A stretch of 64,000 nt of DNA from Crotalaria pallida (taxonomy: Eukaryota; Streptophyta; Magnoliopsida; Fabales; Fabaceae): NCBI GenBank assembly GCA_037953625.1, contig CM075656.1, forward strand, positions 72,187,001-72,251,000, read 5' to 3'. The notes beneath the pieces were generated by a model. That model saw only the letters and a program-made list of their open reading frames with translations, made no database searches and was not told where the DNA came from. Of the stretch, positions 25,441 to 35,817 are shown in pieces (the first letter of the stretch is position 1; the number at the start of each line of letters is the position of its first letter). The translations under genes and the position numbers were made by a program.

Positions 25441-25705
25441 CTCAGCGAGACGTAGGAAAAAGAAAAAAAAAATAATGTTCGCTAAGGTGCCAGCGAGCTG
25501 AACAAAATTCACACTCTCGCTTGGGCCTCAGCGAGAAGTAGAAAAAAGAAAAAAAAAAGCTTGCTGAGATGTCAGTGAGCTGAAAAAATTCAGACTCTCG
25601 CTTGGGCCTCGGCGAAAAGTAGAAAAAAGGAAAAAAAAAAAGCTCGCTGAGGGGTTAGCGAGCTATGCATTTTTACATAGCTCGTTGACCCCTCAGCGAG
25701 TTGTA
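25441..25705. repeat. Tandem units of about 85 bp ending in a hairpin
   Basis: Three imperfect units start with CTCAGCGAGAAGTAG-like sequence followed by an A-rich tract and CAGCGAGCTGA. The last is followed by an inverted pair built on CTCGCTGAGGGGTTAGCGAG (about 25643-25666 against 25676-25700). It lies just left of the ABCG-carrying element and may be its subterminal repeat region. Confidence 0.6.
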
Positions 25706-25785
25706 TTTTTTTTTGTTTTTGTAATTCTAACTCAGGCCCCAACGAGTGTGTTATAAACTAAAAAAAAACAATTTTGGATTTTGAC

Positions 25786-26790
25786 AAAAAAAAGGGTCAA
25801 ATGATTAAATTGGGGGTTAATAAATTAAGACCTTTTCTTTTTGAACTCCATTATCGACGTTTTGGCCCCCATTTCGTTTTTTAATGGACTATTATGACCT
25901 TCATCTAGTTATAATTTCCGTCTCTAAATTGTCGGAAGCAACCTTCCGATTTGAATAAGTCAAAAATTCCGACTTATGTACGTCGGAAAGCATTTTCAAA
26001 CATTTCGACTTGCCTCAGTCGGAAAAAAGGGTTAGCATTGCACTCGAGATTCTCACAAGGCCTCACTTACTTTTCCTTGATGAACCAACAAGTGGTCTTG
26101 ATAGTGCTTCAGCTTTTTTTGTTGTTCAAACTCTTAGAAATGTTGCTCGTGATGGAAGGACAGTTATCTCTTCCATTCATCTGCCTAGCAGTGAAGTCTT
26201 TGCACTCTTTGATGACCTTTTCTTACTATCTAGTGGTGGAACAGTTTATTTTGGAGAAGCTAAAATGGCTGTATATTTATTTTGTCCTAATGAATGTTAT
26301 CCCCTTTTAAGCAAAGGATCTAATTTGTTTATCATGGCAACAATAATTTATTGACTTACTCTTTTTTTTTCTTCTGATCAGGATGTTCCAAATTCAGCAG
26401 ATCCTTTCATGAATTTGGCTACTGCACAGATTAAGGCAATGCTAGTTGAGAAATATAGGCGTTCAACCTATGCCAAAAGGGCAAAAGAAAAGATGCAAGA
26501 ACTATCTTTCAAAGTACTATTCAAACTATTACTATTCAAAGTTATTTTCGACTATACTTAGTCGGAAATTATCAAAAAAAATTCCGACTTTTACTTGTCG
26601 GAAAAGTGATAATTTTGTTTTCGCCTAACGAAAATCGGTATGACTTTTCCGACTTTTTGGAGTCGGAAGTTAAAAAACACTCAAGGTCATAATAGTCCAT
26701 TAAAAAGCAAAATGGGGGCCAAAAAGTTACTAGTGGGGTTCAAAAAGAAAAGGTCTAAATTAAAACCCCTCCGTTTTGATAGTAACACTT
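25786..26790. mobile_element. TIR transposon carrying an ABCG gene fragment
   Basis: About 100 bp near each end are inverted copies. The left contains AAGACCTTTTCTTTTTGAAC, then TTTTGGCCCCCATTT and TTAATGGACTATTATGACCT. The right contains the inverse of each in the reverse order. Inside these arms are several copies of the short palindromic TTCCGAC/GTCGGAA words (subterminal repeats). Between them lies a piece of an ABC transporter gene. The repeat layout is like a CACTA or Mutator non-autonomous element, but the outermost ends were not fixed, so the superfamily stays open. Confidence 0.65.
26029..26510 (+). pseudogene. Captured ABCG (half-size, WBC type) transporter fragment
   Basis: The first block (26029 to about 26282) encodes the end of the nucleotide-binding domain. 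It includes RVSIALEIL after the signature motif, Walker B with D-loop LLFLDEPTSGLDSASAF, and the H-loop region SSIHLPSSEVF, where leucine replaces the usual glutamine after the histidine. A second block (about 26383-26510, after an acceptor TTCTGATCAG) encodes DVPNSADPFMNLATAQIKA, which in the family lies downstream in the linker before the membrane domain. The sequence normally between the two blocks is missing, as are Walker A and the membrane domain. It is a gene fragment held inside a transposon and is not expected to be functional. Confidence 0.75.
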
Positions 26791-27083
26791 CAGGCTTCAG
26801 CTCATGGGATTGGGTTCGTTGGGGGGTCACTTATGTGCAGCCCCTGGGACATTATTCCTAAAATGCACACTTGAAGATCCCATTGACGAGTCAATTTCAG
26901 AAGAAAATAACAACTCATCTTAATTCACTACCTATTTCTATGACTCTATGAGAATGAATGGCATCCTTGCATTATCTGTTGAACACATTGAACTAGCCCT
27001 CTGAACAACGTGGAGTTCACCTAGATATGGATCTCGATTATAAAATATTGGCCACGCATATTTGACGGATGCATGCCCATATT

Positions 27084-27272
27084 TTTTTTTTTTGGTTGCC
27101 CACCCGGTTCCCTAAGTACTACCTAGGTACATCCGGATCCGACCCGGGTCGCGTGCCTGGCTATGGCAGGTGAGTCTCCCAACATGAATTTTTTGCATTC
27201 ACAAGGACTCGAACTCGAGACCTTGCTTAAGCGAGACCGAGCCGCTTACCACTCGTCCCAACCCATGTTGGT
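27084..27272 (-). mobile_element. tRNA-derived SINE
   Basis: On the minus strand it has an A box-like GGGACGAGTGGTAAGCGG and a B box-like GAGTTCGAGTCC, and it ends in an A-run (T-run on the plus strand). A 16-bp duplication GATGCATGCCCATATT flanks it exactly (27068-27083 and 27273-27288), which proves insertion by retroposition. Confidence 0.9.
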
Positions 27273-27381
27273 GATGCATGCCCATATTAAAAACAAACTA
27301 TATATAAAGTAATATCTTACAAATCAATTAAATAATATGAAAAGTAACATATGTTACAAAATGATTAATTAACAAATATCA

Positions 27382-27478
27382 CATTTTTTATTTTTTTTTG
27401 GTTTACATGAGAGGTCTGGGACTAGAACCCATGACATGTGGAGAGGGAAATCCTCAATGTCCCTGCAACCACCAACAT
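27382..27478 (-). mobile_element. SINE fragment
   Basis: On the minus strand a B box-like GGGTTCTAGTCCC is preceded by TGGTGGTTGCAGGGAC and followed by an A-rich tail. No clear target duplication was found. It directly abuts the 3' end of the LINE to its right. Confidence 0.45.
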
Positions 27479-29370
27479 TTTCTTTTTGATGATAAACGGG
27501 GCTAGAAGCCCGGAAAAACACTTAGACAATCAATTTAGGAAAAGCAATGCCAAAGGCATCTTCCTAGAGTAAGCTAGTTAAAATAGAAGGCGCTAAATCA
27601 AGAATTGTACAAGTAAAATTGCCATCATGACCAGCATTCGCCAAAGCGTCAGCGCAACGATTAGCTTCTCGAAAAACATGGGTGAGCTTGATACTCCAGT
27701 CACCATTCATAAGAAGGCGAATTCTTCTAATCAGACCATAACAGTGATGAGTTGGTGCACATCCCTCAAAAACAAGGTGCAAAGCAGAAGTCGAATCCAT
27801 CTCAACATGTAAGGAATTAACACCTAGATTCTTTGCAACATGCAAACCCCAGAACAAGCCCCATAATTCTGCACGGATTGCAGAGGAGATGCCAACCTTA
27901 CACATGAAGCCTCTTATAAACGCACCTGTATGATCGCGAATTAAGCCACCACAAGCCGCATCATTGTGAGGACCTCGAACTGAACCATCGATATTAAGCT
28001 TGAAGGTACCTTCACGAGGACAAACCCACCCAATCATAGCCTCCGTTCTAACCGCAGAGATAATGGATGCATTTTCCATAGCCTTTAAGATAGAGGAAAC
28101 ATAACGTGAAACCTGAATAGGAAGAGAAAGTAGCTGTGTTTCTTGGTCAAAAACAAGTTTGTTTCTATCCTTCCATAAAAGCCAAACAGCCACACCGAAA
28201 TAAACATGCCACTGAACAGCACCATGACCAACACTATCATCCTTGAGATTCATGCGAAGCCATCCATCCAGATTTAAGCTAAAAAATCTACACCACTGGT
28301 CTGCCGTAATATAATTTTCCCAGAAAAGAGAGACATCCTCACAGTCTCTAAGGCAATGGAGGATGGTCTTAGGTTGAAGTTGACAGCGAAGGCATATATC
28401 ATCGTGATCCATGTGACGACGTTTTCTTTCATCCTTAGTCAAAAGCCTAGCATGGCCAAGCTTCCAAAGATGGCTCCTAATGCGCTGGGGGCCTGGCCAA
28501 TTCCAAATGAGATCAAATTTTTCTTTTTCAACACTGGGATGAGTGCTATCCATGCAGATAATTTCAATAGCTGATTTGAAAGTGAAGCAGCCACTACCAT
28601 CACCTTTCCAAGCGATAGAGTAGGGACCAGCTTCATGATGAGGAGGATTCACTGCTGCAATTTTGGCACAAATGTCGTTAGGGAGAAGGGTATGGAGAAG
28701 CTCCCAATCCCAAGCTCCACCAACAGAATAATGCACGGCTGGATAGTTTTCACACCAATTCGGAGGAACGATACCAGGAACATCAATGAGTTTTCCAACA
28801 CCAGGAATCCAATTGTGAGACCAGAACTTGATGCTGCCCCCATTACCCATGATCCAGTACAATCCATCATAGACCTTCGGACACGCTTGCACAATCCCAC
28901 GCCAAAGGCTTGAAACATTAGCTGAGGAGCCAAGGGAAATCTGCAGCAAATCAACAATTTTGTATTTGGCAATGATACACTGAGCCCACAGAGAATCAGG
29001 TCTGCTAATTAATCTCCAAGCGAGTTCCATCATATAAGCTTTATTAACAGTACGTAGGCCACGAAAGCCAAGCCCCCCACGATCCTTAGGAGTGCAAATA
29101 GTATCCCAGGTGATCAGGTGACATTTACGCCGTTCCGAAGAGCTACCCCAGATGAAATTCCGGCATAACTTCTCAATCTCATCACATATGCGCATAGGAA
29201 TCATTGAGGATTGCATAACATAGTAGGGGAGATTAAGAATACATGACTGAGCCAAAGTGACTCTACCAGCGTAGGATAGGGAATTCATCTTCCAATTAGA
29301 GAGCCTCTTCTTAACCTTATCAATCAGAAAAGAATAATGAGAAGTTTTTGATCGAGAGTTACAAATCGGA
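27479..29370 (-). mobile_element. LINE (L1-like), 5'-truncated
   Basis: The 3' end on the minus strand is TCATCAAAAAGAAAA, near 27480. Coding sequence runs leftwards from about 29369 to 27564. Coding character continues upstream of the ATG at 29288 and stops abruptly at 29370, where a CACTA end begins. The missing 5' two-thirds would hold the endonuclease and the catalytic part of the reverse transcriptase. Confidence 0.85.
27564..29288 (-). CDS. LINE ORF2 C-terminal part: RT end, zinc-binding region and RNase H
   Basis: 574 codons are open without a stop. The start MNSLSYAGRVTLAQSCI is the typical region following the polymerase domain of plant L1-like ORF2; the frame is also open upstream of this ATG to about 29369. 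The middle has the RVT zinc-binding type segment (about residues 235-330) with CLRCQLQPKTILHCLRDC. The end is an RNase H (about 435-560) showing its acidic residues in NIDGSVRG, AELWGLFWGL, VEMDSTSAL and EANRCADALA. The catalytic RT motif is absent, so it cannot retrotranspose alone. The long intact frame suggests a young insertion. Confidence 0.85.
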   Translation of the reverse strand: MNSLSYAGRVTLAQSCILNLPYYVMQSSMIPMRICDEIEKLCRNFIWGSSSERRKCHLITWDTICTPKDRGGLGFRGLRTVNKAYMMELAWRLISRPDSLWAQCIIAKYKIVDLLQISLGSSANVSSLWRGIVQACPKVYDGLYWIMGNGGSIKFWSHNWIPGVGKLIDVPGIVPPNWCENYPAVHYSVGGAWDWELLHTLLPNDICAKIAAVNPPHHEAGPYSIAWKGDGSGCFTFKSAIEIICMDSTHPSVEKEKFDLIWNWPGPQRIRSHLWKLGHARLLTKDERKRRHMDHDDICLRCQLQPKTILHCLRDCEDVSLFWENYITADQWCRFFSLNLDGWLRMNLKDDSVGHGAVQWHVYFGVAVWLLWKDRNKLVFDQETQLLSLPIQVSRYVSSILKAMENASIISAVRTEAMIGWVCPREGTFKLNIDGSVRGPHNDAACGGLIRDHTGAFIRGFMCKVGISSAIRAELWGLFWGLHVAKNLGVNSLHVEMDSTSALHLVFEGCAPTHHCYGLIRRIRLLMNGDWSIKLTHVFREANRCADALANAGHDGNFTCTILDLAPSILTSLL

Positions 29371-29880
29371 ACACTACAGCATTTTTGGTCTTAGACCACG
29401 CTCAAAAACCGTGGTATAAGATCAAAAAACCGTGGCTTAATCTTTACACCACGGTTTTACGTGCGTAGTGGTAGCTGGTGTGGACTATTCTAATAGGCCA
29501 CGGTTTTTTGCGTTTGGGCCACGATTTTTTAAAACCGTCGCCTAAAACTATGAACAGACCACAATTTTATGTAATGCATTTAGTCCACGGTTTTATTTAG
29601 GCCACGGTTTTCTTAACATCCTTTTGGCCACGGCTCGGTAACTGTGGTTCTTTCTTTAAACCACCGTTTAATGCCAAGTATTGAAGCCACGGTTTTCCTT
29701 CTATTTTTTGGCCACGGTTTTGTTAGAATATTTTGCCACGGTTTTCTTCCATAGTTTTAACCACGGTTTTCTTTACATTGTTTTGGCCACGGTTTGTACA
29801 TCCTTTTGGCCACGGTTTTCTTTACTATTGTAGCACTATTTTTTTTACATCGTTTTGGCCACGGTTTTCTTTACATTGTT
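29371..29880 (+). mobile_element. CACTA (En/Spm) end with subterminal repeats
   Basis: It begins with CACTACAGCATTTTTGG, then carries at least twelve copies in both orientations of GGCCACGGTTTT / AAAACCGTGG. A CACTA start followed by dense, short, inverted subterminal motifs is diagnostic of this superfamily. The opposite end was not found in the window. Confidence 0.8.
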
Positions 29881-30639
29881 TAAAACCTATTAATGATGAG
29901 AATGCAAATTTTATATAAAAGAAATTCATCCATCCCAAAACCAAAAGTACACGCATGCATTATTCATGGATAAGAAAGAACAATAAAAACATAAGATTCA
30001 AACACAATTCTATAATATATATTAGAATAGTTAAGAATCTTATCGAAATCAAGATTCCAAACAAAACAAGCCAACCCCACCCAAAAATACAAAGGCATAC
30101 AAGCCTCGCATAAATGGCTAGATGGTAGTAACAAAACAAATACGAATAGTTCTTTCTGACATCATAAAACAACAGGTCAGCATCACTCAAACATTAGAAA
30201 AAGGACCAGCAAAACAACTATCCGAAGTATTATTGGATAGAATAGCAAAAATTTCTACATTAATATTCTTCATCAATATCTTCATCATGACCTTCCTCTC
30301 CAACTTATATGTGTACATAACCTTTCTGACCATCCTCTCATTATTATTCTTCATCATCAATATCTTGAACATAACCTTCCAATCCAACCTACATGTGTGA
30401 AAATATAAAAATACCATATTATGACTAATAATAAAAGCAAAGAATAGTAACATATTCGAAACTAGAATTTAACATTTTCCATGTACGGATAAATGGATCA
30501 CAAATTATACCTTCTGAATAAATTCCAGGACTCCTTCTGAATAAATTGTAAGCTGAACACAATTTAAATTGCAATATATTAAATAAAAACGAACATACTT
30601 TATGTATGTGTAGCAATAAACTTACAATGACAAATTCTG

Positions 30640-30775
30640 TTTCCTCATCGACCTTTTTTCCATTTCGGCTTGTGCGAGTCTCAATAAACATTTCAGCTTG
30701 GTAGACTCCTTCTGAATTTTCCTTCTTTGCAAGCTACGTTATTTCTTCCCAACTACCGTCTCTCTTTACTCTTCT
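30640..30775 (-). pseudogene. Remnant of a plant CACTA-type transposase (Transposase_24-like)
   Basis: On the minus strand the frame reads KRDGSWEEIT, an in-frame TAG, LAKKENSEGVYQAEMF, then IETRTSRNGKKVDEETEF, and runs into a GTAAG donor. The ET(R/H)T-x-x-x-GK-x-x-(D/N)E pattern is what I recall from plant Ptta/En/Spm transposase-24 proteins. It lies about 1.3 kb inside the CACTA end, which supports the call. The TAG breaks the frame. Confidence 0.5.
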
Positions 30776-32492
30776 TTTATACATGTGCTCAGTTTATGGG
30801 TATGTCAGATTCACAATCTAAGGCATAGACAATAAACGCACACATATAAAGTTATTCATCTTTTGATATATTGACACACGCAGTGGTAGTATACTTGGGG
30901 TACCAGATGTTCAAGTTACATTAGACATAGCTTGTACAGAATATACTAAGTTCTAGAGAGAAGAAGATATATAAAGAAATAAAATAGAGACGAAAAGGAA
31001 GCATTTGCAAAGACGAATAACTAATTTTGCACCTATAGATTCCTTTTTATTTACAGAAATTGAACATTGCCTTACTTAGTAGCTTTCTTCAGCAACAAAT
31101 TTCCAGCTTATCATCATGCAGAGCTTCACAAATTCTGATAATCAACTTAGCATTGTTGGATGCCCAGTCTGGAGCATCCTCTTGATCATGTCCATCCCAA
31201 ACGCAGAATCCGATGAACTAATAAATGACAGCACAATGTTAACTTGGCATTTATGAGCTTTAGGAAACTTACAAAGAAAAGTGCATTTGCAACTCATCAA
31301 GAAAATACAAGCAAGATCATAAGGACAACAATCTTCACACAATACAAAGTACAGAAATTAATCTAGGCGTTACGTAACTTGCTATTTATACCTATCAACC
31401 GATGCCAAGACAATAAAAACCGAGCAAATGCGGATACAGATTCCTAAATAATAGAAAACAGGTTTTGACCATTACTTTCATTCATAAGAGTTCTTTACGT
31501 GTCACAGAGATGATTAATCAACAAACAGGGCAGATGTCATGCAGTTATTTGGAAAAGAATATTATAATCAGTATCCAGCATGTTGATTTATGGGAAACTT
31601 TTGCACTGACTCTTACATTTCAGAACTATGAGGAAATATGTGACAACAAAATAATAGAGATGAAGGTCATGAACACAGTGGTTGGTATACAGTGTACAAT
31701 GAAGGATGGGATAACCCCTTGATGGCAAGTAGAATATAAACAATATCAAAGAGGAAATCAAAGGACTAAGAAGAAATGGAAAAGGGAACATTGTGATGAA
31801 TAAATAAGCATTGCCTAAAATAGTCTTATATTCTTCTGGTGGATTACTACATACCCCAATACTAAACAAAAGAATTTATAAATATTTCTATTTGCTACAG
31901 CTAGAGTTCATCAACAATTTCATTTATAAATTCAGAACTGATCTGAATCATTTTTCCTTCAACGAGGAAAAACTGAAAATTTATATTTGTAGCTCACAAA
32001 ATCTGCTTATCATACTCTAGAAAACACATGGCATGAAACATCGTACTAACATTAGTCCAACTGGACAACATCTTTACTTTATTTAGAAATGATTCCCACA
32101 AAAAGGAAAAAACAGGGATGGGGACATTTTTTTTTTCATGACTATGTATCATCCAAAAAATCCGCTCTCTAACATTGGTACAATCAATGGGTAACAAATA
32201 TCAGCAATAAAACACAAATCATTTCAGTCGAAAGCTAAATACGAGTACAAAATACACACATTTCAGTCCATGTTAAAGTAGCAAAGTGGGAGAGACATTG
32301 TATTCACATTACTATAACCGATAGAGAACCTCTCATACACTAAAAGCATTACAGTAAGCTGTTAACATAACTAAGCAGTTCCTATATTTGAAATAAAACA
32401 ATAATATAACCATACAAGTGATAGAACCCTGATATTTGATTACTAAGAAATAGGGAGAATCTCCCAAATTGCAATTGATTTGCAGAACTACC

Positions 32493-32570
32493 GTCTCTCT
32501 TCTGAATAAACATTTCAGCTTGGTAGACTCCTTCTGAATTTTCCTTCTTTGCAAGCTACGCCTAGCAGCA
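32493..32570 (-). repeat. Shuffled second copy of the transposase remnant
   Basis: The plus-strand segment from AAACATTTCAGCTTGGTAGA to TTTGCAAGCTACG is identical to about 30686-30738. Its flanks differ: ACTACCGTCTCTCTT, which in the first copy lies to the right of it, here lies to the left. This is a rearranged duplication. Confidence 0.75.
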
Positions 32571-32639
32571 CCAAAAAACACAGCCAGCACCAGCAAACAC
32601 AAAACTAGATTTAGAAGCATTGAAAAATCAACCCAAGCA

Positions 32640-32945
32640 ACATTGAGAATCCTCCTTAAGACCAAAACAGCAGACCAGGTAGCAGCGTTCTTAGAAAATT
32701 TAAGGTTAGCTCAGACTTTTGTTCTAAGTACTATATTCTTTTTTTTTCTTAATTCATGAACTCTTCTAATGGACTTTAGAAAATTTAAGGTTAGCTCAGA
32801 GCCTCAGACTTTTGTTCTAAGTACTATATTCTTTTTTTTTTCTTAATTCATGAACATTGAGAATCCTCCTTAAGACCAAAATAGCAGACCAGGTAGCAGC
32901 ATTCTTCGAAAATTTAAGGTTAGCTCAGACTTTTTTTTTCTGAAA
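32640..32945. repeat. Interspersed triple repeat
   Basis: The segment TTAGAAAATTTAAGGTTAGC with TCAGACTTTTGTTCTAAGTA and CTATATTC plus a T-run occurs two to three times. CATTGAGAATCCTCCTTAAG followed by ACCAAAA(C/T)AGCAGACCAGG occurs twice. These are recent local duplications. Confidence 0.75.
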
Positions 32946-34132
32946 TCAAATAATCACATGCTTCCTGTGTCTCAAATCTCCAATAATCAACAGTCATGAT
33001 TATAGATTAATCAATACAAGTTGCAGGATGCAGGAATATTCATTAAATTCCTTAGCAACAATATTCATATGTGCTAACATGTTTTATCACAAATAAATCA
33101 GGAAGTTTCAATTTCATATAGCTAATCCAAATAGTTTAAACATTTAAAAGGTAAAATATACCAATGAGAAAATGAAACTATGATTTCCCTTATATTTGTG
33201 AACCACTTATAAGATATAATCTTTAACAAATCTATAATTCCCGCGACATTTAAAATCCCTTGAGGAAAAATAATATAATTGCATTTAATCCATAATATCG
33301 AAATATCATATATCCAAATCATATAACAAACCATACATCCATCTTATCTTCCCTTCCAATAACTTGGGACTGGGGTAATCCAAAAAGAATTGCAAACTGA
33401 TTGGGAAGTAGATAGCCTCCAACGCTCCTAACTCTTGGGTTGGAGATGAGGATTACTGGAATGAGAAGTATTCAAGAATAAGAATCACTGACATCTCCGG
33501 ATTAGAATTTCGGAGGTAAAGTCTCTTATTTGATTGAATACATCTCAGTAACTAAACGCCTACTGATTGCAGCCAAGTACAACCAAGCAAACAACTAACC
33601 TGAATAATATCATGTACTATTAGATATCAATCCATTACATGTCCAAGTACTTAACATGTTTTCAAACAAAAGCTGTGTTGGAATTAACCCTATTATTTTT
33701 TAAAATTATAAAAGGATTTTGAAAAACTAACCCTATTATTTTTTAAAATATTTAATATTTATTTTTTTAATGCAACACTATTTTTTTAGTCTATTATTCT
33801 CAATTTTAGGGTTGGAATTAAAAAATCCTTCCTATCATTAGTGTTTTTATTTATAATTTTGGTTTGCAATAAGCGGTACGCAAATCTAACTTGCAATTCA
33901 AAGGGTTGATAGTGCATACATTTTTTGTACAATTTACTTCAATATTGACTAATTTTGTGCAACACGAGAATGAAAGGCATAAATAATCAATTATGCTGTT
34001 TTAACACCTGAATTGTACACCAAGTAGCAGAAGCACCCTTTATTTTATCACAATGAGGGAAGGGGGTACAATAGCATGATGTTACCAAGATATAAAAGGC
34101 AAAATTGTTGCTAGCTAAGTTGATAAAGATTT

Positions 34133-34321
34133 GAACAACGTGGGTTGGTCAAGTGGTAGCTCATTTGATTCCTTAACCAACTGGTATTGAGTTCGAGCCT
34201 TAGGTATGGAGCAACCCCCGCTGGAAGATCCCTACCGTTTAGTGCGAGCTCAGTTTGGTCGGACCGGATGAGTCGAATCCTGGATAAACCAGATCCTGGT
34301 ACCGGTTGGTGTGAAAAAAAA
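34133..34321 (+). mobile_element. tRNA-derived SINE
   Basis: The A box-like GGTTGGTCAAGTGGTAGC and the B box-like GAGTTCGAGCC are spaced as in a tRNA, and the element ends in GTGAAAAAAAA. A duplication AGTTGATAAA(A)GATTT flanks it (34118-34132 and 34322-34337), with one extra A on the right. Confidence 0.9.
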
Positions 34322-34683
34322 AGTTGATAAAAGATTTTTGATGATGTGAGATTTTAAAATCTCTCCTTCACGGGATTAGAGCATCAATGTATATAAAAAC
34401 TATACAATAAAGAGAAAAGGTAGCAAGGTTTGGACCAAAACATAAGTAACCTTTGCTATGCTTTTGCTTTCATAATAAACCACACCAATCCCAACTTTGC
34501 ACGTGGGGCATATAGTTGGGACAAGAACCTTGCATCCCACATAAAACGGCATAAAGTTGTGAACTCAAAACATGAAAAATAAGAAGAGAATAATTACATT
34601 GGTATGATCTAGGATGTGTCAGCTGAATCAGCTTAATGTTATGAGTTATATTATTTTGTACATCAACTCCATCTTATTTCATA

Positions 34684-34756
34684 CTCCCTCCGGTCCATAT
34701 TATAAGCACTCTTTTTGTGAGAGAGAAATAATGCTTATAATGTGAACTGGAGGGAG
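34684..34756. mobile_element. Very short Stowaway-like MITE (73 bp)
   Basis: It is almost wholly a hairpin. CTCCCTCCGGTCCATATTAT and AAGCA are mirrored by the inverse TGCTTATAATGTGAACTGGA and GGGAG. TA lies on both sides (34682-34683, 34757-34758). Confidence 0.9.
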
Positions 34757-34758
34757 TA

Positions 34759-35625
34759 CTATATACTATTTCTATCTATTTTTTTTTATAGTTTTCGAGT
34801 ATAAGAACCTAAAACAAATAAATTTTATAGGTGAGGGGTGTCTTGAAAAAATCGAAAATTTGTATTTATTTTTCAATAAAACATTAGCACTTTTAGATTA
34901 TGACTAAGAAAAAAATCTTTTTTTTAATATATACAAGCATTTCAAAAATACCTTTAGAAAAACAAATAAACATGAAATTATATGGAAAATTTTATTCGCA
35001 CATGAGAGATACTACTTATATCAAGGACAAATTTTCGAAAAGTTTTTCGATAAATTATGTTTCCATTTTCAGAAGGTCTACTCAAATTTTTTGTACTATT
35101 AAAAAGACCAACCAAAAATTTAACCATAATACAAGTAGCATTTTTGGGTGTAGAGAGATTTTTGTAATGAGTATTGTTATATGAATATCTAGATTTGACA
35201 TCTGCATCTAACATTTGATTTATATTATATGCAGTTTTATTGTTTTTATATATAAGACAAACCAAATATTAGATCTGGATATCAATTACATATGTTCACA
35301 TGTCACATAACATTGCTCTTTTCCAATTATATTCACTGTTAATATACAAACATTAATGAATTGTTCCTCAACTCAACTCAAGCAAAGTATAGTTGTTTTC
35401 TTTCTCTCTCCTACTTTCTACTGTCTTTACAAAAAAAATCAAATAATGAAATAAATGAAAGATGTGTGTTGCTGAGGTGATGATGCCCCATTGCATTTTC
35501 TTATAGGGTAGTCCACCCTTTCTTTTATGATCTTTCCCTTTCTTTCTTTCTTAACCTGCAGAGGTTCCTTTCACTGTACTTTATAGAGACAGGTACACAC
35601 ATACACATTCATTCACAAAGAGATA
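34759..35625. other. Upstream region of the RABC gene
   Basis: No other gene is seen. It should include the promoter and 5' leader, with CT-rich sequence (TTTCTTTCTCTCTCC) near 35398. No core promoter element can be assigned with confidence. Confidence 0.4.
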
Positions 35626-35776
35626 ATGAGTTCATCCTCAGGTCAAAGCAGTGGTGGCTATGATCTCTCTTTTAAGATCTTGTTGATTGGTGATTCTGGT
35701 GTTGGAAAAAGCAGCTTACTTGTCAGCTTCATTTCCAACCCTGTTGAAGATCTTACACCAACCATTGGTAGTAATC

Positions 35777-35817
<41 letters not shown>

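Larger units (their letters stand above)
29881..33650. other. Decayed interior of a CACTA element, no intact gene
   Basis: No long open frame is present. Short coding remnants on the minus strand (30640-30775) and repeated copies of them (near 32500) indicate transposon body. A further possible minus-strand exon at about 31131-31230 (WDGHDQEDAPDWASNNAKLI, then a stop) was not recognised. The right limit is uncertain. Confidence 0.4.

Noticed and set aside
25441..25705. Possible CRISPR-like array (repeats with spacers)
   Set aside because: Units are imperfect, only three in number and A-rich, in a plant nuclear transposon context without cas genes.
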